Origin: CAIJXB01 sp964455905
GTDB lineage: Bacteria; Chlamydiota; Chlamydiia; Chlamydiales; Rhabdochlamydiaceae
Length of the DNA stretch: 64,000 bases
Direction: 5' to 3'
NCBI GenBank assembly: GCA_964455905.1
Contig: CAYVYN010000002.1
Location: 262,409 to 326,408 of the forward strand
Each line of letters begins with the position of its first letter. Within the stretch, counting starts at the first letter, position 1. The notes under the pieces were generated by a model that saw only the letters and a list, made by a program, of their open reading frames with translations, made no database searches and had not been told where the DNA came from. The translations under genes were made by a program, and so were the position numbers. This document shows, piece by piece, positions 60,019-64,000 of this stretch.

Positions 60019-62968
60019 TCTGCACAAAAACTTTCTCCAAAGACCACTTTCCTTGTGTAACCCCGGTTCCCTTGGCGTCTACATACTCAAACGGCGCCAC
60101 GCTTGCTAAAGAATACACAGGATTGGGATATACTTTGCTAGTAGGAGTTTCTGAAACAAAGGTTAGATTTAGCTCTTTTGCCCTCTTTAAACAAACTTGA
60201 TTTAAAACGTCTGCTATCTGGCGAGGACACTGCGCCCTAGAGTAAATGCGCTCTTGAAAAAGAATAGGAGAAGAGTTCTTTTTATCCCAAAGAACCCGTA
60301 AAACACATTTAGCTTGAATTTCTCCGTTAGCGTTGACTACAGCAAGAGCTCTATTTTTCCCATCCATTAAATAATCCAGCAAGCATTTGCTAAGATCAGG
60401 ATCCCCATCTACCTTTTGGCAACTTCCAGAAACTTCTGAACCGAGTACTAGTAAAAGAGCCGGATCGTCTGTATCCACTACCTTCCAATCCTCATAAAAC
60501 TGCTGAGACCTCTTTGTAACAAATGCCTTAAGTGTTGCAAGGTTTCCTTCTAAGTCACTAATTAACTCAACTTTCGGATCACTCTTCGATAAACTATTGA
60601 TCAGACTTTGGAAGATTCGAATTGCGTCTTGAGAAGATATCCCAGGTTCCATTAGTTGTAGCATTTTTTCTTGCAAGCCAAAGTTTGCTAGCTCATCAAA
60701 ATTTCCTGAGCTTTTTATAGCCTCTTTTATCTTTTGTAAAGACTCCTCTAAAGAAATAGAATTTTCAAGAACATCTCTCACATAGGAGATGCTATATTTA
60801 GGAAAATGACTGTCTCTCATGATTTTTTCTATAAAAAAAGCGCGAAAATCAATTGGCTTATCTTGTTTCAAGAAACCCTTATGTTGCCTTAAAAAAGGAC
60901 CTAAAGAATATTCTGCTCCTTTTTTCCACTCCTCTTCTAGAGCGGGATCTTTAAAAACCTCTTGGAGATGAGGATTATTCTCTTTTTCATATCGCCTGTC
61001 TTTAAAAGAGCCATCGAAGATACCTTGTACATAACTTTGCAAAACAGGCTTACAAAGCTCTTTTTCATGCAAAGGAAGCTTTTCAAGAGTCGCTGCATAA
61101 GTAACAATAGCGTCTTTCGCTCTAAAACTTTCTTGAAATTTTAGAAATCTAGCAAAAAAGTCATCAGTGTGAGTTAAGCCAAACCGCTCTATAAACTCTC
61201 TTTCTAAAATACCTAGAAGGAGTGAAGGGTCTTCTATCTCTTTTATTTCCTGCTCCTTTCCAAATGAAAGACACTCTAATACCATAAGAGCGCTCTGATA
61301 GACCTTTTTAGGCGAAGGATTTTCTCCTCCAAATAACAACCTAGTCACAATCAACTCTTTTTCTTCTAAAGATAAGGTCTTATTTTTCGAGAGCATAACT
61401 AAACATCTCAAAAGTCCATTAATACGACTTATTTCTTTAAAGTCTCTATGCTTAAAAGTAGCTCCTATTTTCTGATAATGATCACTTTCTACTAAAGAAG
61501 CTAAGAGCATAAGAGGCAAAGCATGCTTTGAATTCACTGTTGATTGAGCCCTGAGATCTTTCCACTTGTTTAAAGCTGTATCTTCTTTTAAGGCCTCCAC
61601 TACATCGCTAACCATAGCTCTACGCATAGTTGGATTTCTTAGAGCCAAAAGTCCTTTTATCAACTTTTCCCCTTCTCCTTGATTTACTAAAGGCACCTCT
61701 TTTAGCTGACAGCCTAAGCAAACCAAAGCTAAACACCGCAACGTCTCATCTCTCACTAAAATATTTTTTTCTCTAGCTAGTTCTTCACCTATCTTTTTAA
61801 AAATAGAAGAGTCAACACTATGTATAAAAGCTTCTATTTCCAGATCATCTAACGCTCTATCTTGAAATAAAAGTAGTGAGGGATATAAATTTTCAGTCTC
61901 TGTTTTTTTTATTAAAAAATTTCGACAGTCAATCATTTGTCGATCTCGAGCTCCAATAAAGAAAATATCCAAAAGCTCTATTTGATCTATGATCCCGTAC
62001 TTTTGGATATAGAGAGAAACTTTCCTGCCATTTTGCTCTGCCGCGATTTTCGCTATTTCAACTAATGCAGCAGGAGCCGTAATACCATACTTTTGGATAT
62101 AGACAGAAACTCCCCACCCGCTTTCCGCTGCTGCAACCTTTGCTATTTCAACTAAAGAGCTCTCCTCCTTAATGCCGTAATTCTGAATACACTGAGAAAC
62201 TCCCCTTCCATCTTTTGCTGCTGCAATCTTCGCTATCTCTATTAAATCTGTCTGATTACGAATCTCATAGTTTTCGATATGAAAAGAAAGACGCCACCCG
62301 CTTTCCGCTGCTGCAACCTTTGCTATTTCAACTAAAGAGCTCTCCTCCTTAATACCATACTTTTGGATATAAATAGACAATTCACGCGCATTTTTTGCTG
62401 CTGCGATCTTTGCTATCTCAACTAAAGCTACCTGATCCGTAATAGCGTAGTTCTGAATATACTCGGAAAGTCTCCCACTATTTTGCGCTGCTGCGATCTT
62501 TGCTATTTCAACTAAAGCACTCTGATCAGTAATAGAGTACTTTTGGATATGCAGAGAAATTGAGCTTCCACTTTTCTCAGCTGCAATTTTTGCTACTTCG
62601 GCACGTAAAATCTCTTCCTTGTATATTCTTTCTAACAAACCTAAATTAATAAAAAATTCATACAAAACTTCTGATAGCCACCAATTACTAGTTTTTAGTT
62701 CTTGATTCCTGTATTTCTCTGATAGATCAAAAACGATAGCCAGCTCACGACAAATAACTCTGAATGCCTTAGTGTCCTCGGGCCCCAATTCCTTTTTAAT
62801 AACCGCAACCCAATTATTGATAAACTCATTCGTAACTTGGGATACATCAGATACACTCTTTTGAAAAATAGAAAATATTTTCTTTTTAAAATCTTCTTCT
62901 TGGCTAGATACAAGATTGATTATGTTTTGAACGTCAGACTGCTTAATAGAATTTTCAATATAAAACAC
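59993..62968 (-). CDS. Array paralogue 5 (N-terminal type 1, 7 repeats)
   Basis: This copy has 991 residues and a GTG start with the same FYIENSIKQSDVQNI head as paralogues 1 and 3, and the long TSNWWLSEVLYEFFINLGLL linker of paralogue 3. Seven 30-residue repeats are followed by the cap ELLDIFFIGARDR and the common body. In this copy the C-terminal domain reads QAKCVLRVLWDKKNSS (ARC to AKC, ILR to VLR). The C-terminal residues QSFSFYSKV come from the out-of-frame repeat remnant, giving the same tail type as paralogue 3. The function is unknown. Confidence 0.85.
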   Translation of the reverse strand: MFYIENSIKQSDVQNIINLVSSQEEDFKKKIFSIFQKSVSDVSQVTNEFINNWVAVIKKELGPEDTKAFRVICRELAIVFDLSEKYRNQELKTSNWWLSEVLYEFFINLGLLERIYKEEILRAEVAKIAAEKSGSSISLHIQKYSITDQSALVEIAKIAAAQNSGRLSEYIQNYAITDQVALVEIAKIAAAKNARELSIYIQKYGIKEESSLVEIAKVAAAESGWRLSFHIENYEIRNQTDLIEIAKIAAAKDGRGVSQCIQNYGIKEESSLVEIAKVAAAESGWGVSVYIQKYGITAPAALVEIAKIAAEQNGRKVSLYIQKYGIIDQIELLDIFFIGARDRQMIDCRNFLIKKTETENLYPSLLLFQDRALDDLEIEAFIHSVDSSIFKKIGEELAREKNILVRDETLRCLALVCLGCQLKEVPLVNQGEGEKLIKGLLALRNPTMRRAMVSDVVEALKEDTALNKWKDLRAQSTVNSKHALPLMLLASLVESDHYQKIGATFKHRDFKEISRINGLLRCLVMLSKNKTLSLEEKELIVTRLLFGGENPSPKKVYQSALMVLECLSFGKEQEIKEIEDPSLLLGILEREFIERFGLTHTDDFFARFLKFQESFRAKDAIVTYAATLEKLPLHEKELCKPVLQSYVQGIFDGSFKDRRYEKENNPHLQEVFKDPALEEEWKKGAEYSLGPFLRQHKGFLKQDKPIDFRAFFIEKIMRDSHFPKYSISYVRDVLENSISLEESLQKIKEAIKSSGNFDELANFGLQEKMLQLMEPGISSQDAIRIFQSLINSLSKSDPKVELISDLEGNLATLKAFVTKRSQQFYEDWKVVDTDDPALLLVLGSEVSGSCQKVDGDPDLSKCLLDYLMDGKNRALAVVNANGEIQAKCVLRVLWDKKNSSPILFQERIYSRAQCPRQIADVLNQVCLKRAKELNLTFVSETPTSKVYPNPVYSLASVAPFEYVDAKGTGVTQGKWSLEKVFVQSFSFYSKV
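61979..62608 (-). repeat. Seven 90-bp repeats in array paralogue 5
   Basis: These are exact 30-codon units from residue 121 to 330. Units 4 and 6 share SLVEIAKVAAAESGW and alternate with a different unit type, which suggests duplication of a two-unit block. Confidence 0.9.
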
Positions 62969-63020
62969 GAAAAAAAACCAAAATCATATTATTAAAAAAA
63001 CACATCTAAAAGAAATAATT

Positions 63021-64000
63021 TCAAACCTCTTTTTGAACAAACACTTCCTCCAAAGACCACTTTCCTTCTGTAACTCCGGTTCCCTTGGCGTCTACATACT
63101 CAAAGGGCGCCACGCTTCCTAAAGAATAAACCGGATTAGGGTACACTTTGCTACTAGGTGTTTCTGAAAGCAAGGTTAGATTTAGCTTTTTTGCCCTCTT
63201 TAAACAAGCTTGATTTAAAACTTCTGCTATCTGGCGAGGACACTGCTCCTGGAAGTAAATGCGCTCTTGAAAAAGTATAGGACAAGAGTTCCTTTTATCC
63301 CAAAGCAACCGTAAAATACATCTTGCTTGAATTTCTCCCTTAGCATTAACTACAGCAAGAGCTCTATTTTTTCCATCCATTAGATAGTCGAGTAAACATT
63401 TACTAAGATTAGGATCACCATCTACCCTTTGACAACTTCCTGAAACCTCAGAGCCAACTACTAGTAAAAGAGCTGGATCATCTGTATCTACTACATTCCA
63501 ATCATCATAAAGCTGCTGAGGCCTGTTTGCAGCAAGTGCTTTAAGTGTTGCAAGCTTGCCTTTTAAGTCATTGATTAGCTCAACTTCCGGATTACTTCTA
63601 GATAAACGACTCATCAGATTTTCAAGAGTTCGTATGGAGTCTTCTAGAGGCATACCAGATTGCATTAGTTGTAGCATTTCTTCTTGCATCTCGAGATTTG
63701 CTACTCTGGCACGATTTTCAGGGTTTTTTATAGCCTCTTTTATCTTTTGTAAAGACTCCTCTAAAGAAATAGGATTTTCAAGAAATTCTGCAACATAAGA
63801 GATGCTATCTTTAGGAAAATGCCTATCTGTTATAATTTTCTCTATAAAAAAAGCGCGAAAATCAATTGACTTATCTTCTTTAAAACAGCCTCTATCTTCC
63901 TTTAAAAAAGCCCCTAAAGAATATTCTGCTCCCTTTTTCCATAGCTCTTCTAAAGTAGGATCTTTAAAAACCTCTTGGAGATGAGGATTATTCTTTTTTT
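63021..64000 (-). CDS. Array paralogue 6, C-terminal part (runs off right edge)
   Basis: The minus-strand frame is open from 63021 to the right edge and is collinear with the C-terminal ~325 residues of the other copies. It contains NNPHLQEVFKDPTLEELWKK, the SLQKIKEAIKNPEN segment, LLVVGSEVSGSCQRVDGDP, ARCILRLLWDKRNSCP and PFEYVDAKGTGVTEG. There is no start in the window; the ATG at 63689 is internal. The head and repeats must lie beyond 64000, so the array is at least six genes long and its other end is unseen. By the alternation seen in the other five, this copy should carry a type-2 head. Confidence 0.88.
   Translation of the reverse strand, partial: KKNNPHLQEVFKDPTLEELWKKGAEYSLGAFLKEDRGCFKEDKSIDFRAFFIEKIITDRHFPKDSISYVAEFLENPISLEESLQKIKEAIKNPENRARVANLEMQEEMLQLMQSGMPLEDSIRTLENLMSRLSRSNPEVELINDLKGKLATLKALAANRPQQLYDDWNVVDTDDPALLLVVGSEVSGSCQRVDGDPNLSKCLLDYLMDGKNRALAVVNAKGEIQARCILRLLWDKRNSCPILFQERIYFQEQCPRQIAEVLNQACLKRAKKLNLTLLSETPSSKVYPNPVYSLGSVAPFEYVDAKGTGVTEGKWSLEEVFVQKEV

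Noticed and set aside
49277..62608. Regularly spaced 90-bp repeats, reminiscent of a CRISPR array or satellite DNA
   Set aside because: The repeats are in frame, have no unique spacers, and encode a clear 30-residue protein repeat.
49277..62608. Calling the 30-residue repeats TALE or BAT DNA-binding repeats
   Set aside because: Only a short helix motif resembles them; the period is 30 rather than 33-35 and the residue pair position is different, so the link stays a hypothesis.
63021..63689. A short independent 222-codon gene starting at 63689
   Set aside because: The frame is open to the window edge and collinear with the larger paralogues, so it is the end of a longer gene.
48087..63984. 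A ~60-codon plus-strand frame (MLSLxKCLSLMIFSIKKARKS) recurring in copies 1, 2, 3 and 6
   Set aside because: It is the antisense shadow of the conserved C-terminal body, repeated only because the genes are paralogues; no ribosome-binding site.

Overview
The window is a chromosomal segment of a low-GC bacterium that I place in the phylum Chlamydiota, outside the classical Chlamydiaceae (a Simkania/Rhabdochlamydia-type organism fits best). The evidence is gene content and order. A block resembling C. trachomatis CT008-CT012 (RNase HIII, RodZ-like protein, CdaA/YbbR) and a block resembling CT187-CT194 (holB, tmk, gyrA, gyrB, DUF721, mgtE) are both present; those locus numbers are from memory. 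There is also a Pkn1-like kinase/SUMF1 protein and many eukaryote-like repeat proteins. The genus cannot be fixed from the sequence alone.

Region 1 (1-8.6 kb): a 5' fragment resembling threonyl-tRNA synthetase, tRNA-Val, the c-di-AMP pair cdaA-cdaR, ispH, a kinase/SUMF1 protein, a RodZ-like membrane HTH protein, rnhC-recN and tRNA-Pro. Region 2 (8.6-17.5 kb): a large ankyrin-like protein, a hypothetical gene with trmB, an exbB-exbD pair, an F-box-like/leucine-rich-repeat protein and tRNA-Leu. Region 3 (17.5-42 kb) is mostly housekeeping: HAD hydrolase-rnr; two DUF502 proteins with a holC-like gene; def-secG-tpiA; xseA-xseB-dxs-nadK, tightly overlapped; glnS; a small tail-anchored protein; dciA-gyrB-gyrA-tmk-holB on the minus strand; mgtE; and typA.

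Region 4 (42-47 kb) is accessory: a tail-anchored protein with a tRNA-binding-type OB fold, a possible heme-oxygenase-like protein, a protein with two CsaA/EMAPII-type OB folds in tandem, and a topoisomerase III. Region 5 (47.3 kb to the right edge) is a head-to-tail array of at least six ~1000-residue paralogues on the minus strand, and it runs off the window. Each full copy has one of two N-terminal types, which alternate along the array. This is followed by 6 to 11 exact 30-residue (90-bp) repeats and a ~600-residue conserved C-terminal region. One copy is broken by a 10-nt deletion inside the repeat array, and two gene junctions carry out-of-frame remnants of the repeat. This expanding, recombining family of predicted alpha-solenoid proteins is the most novel part of the window. 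Its function is unknown; an effector or surface-variation role is inference only.
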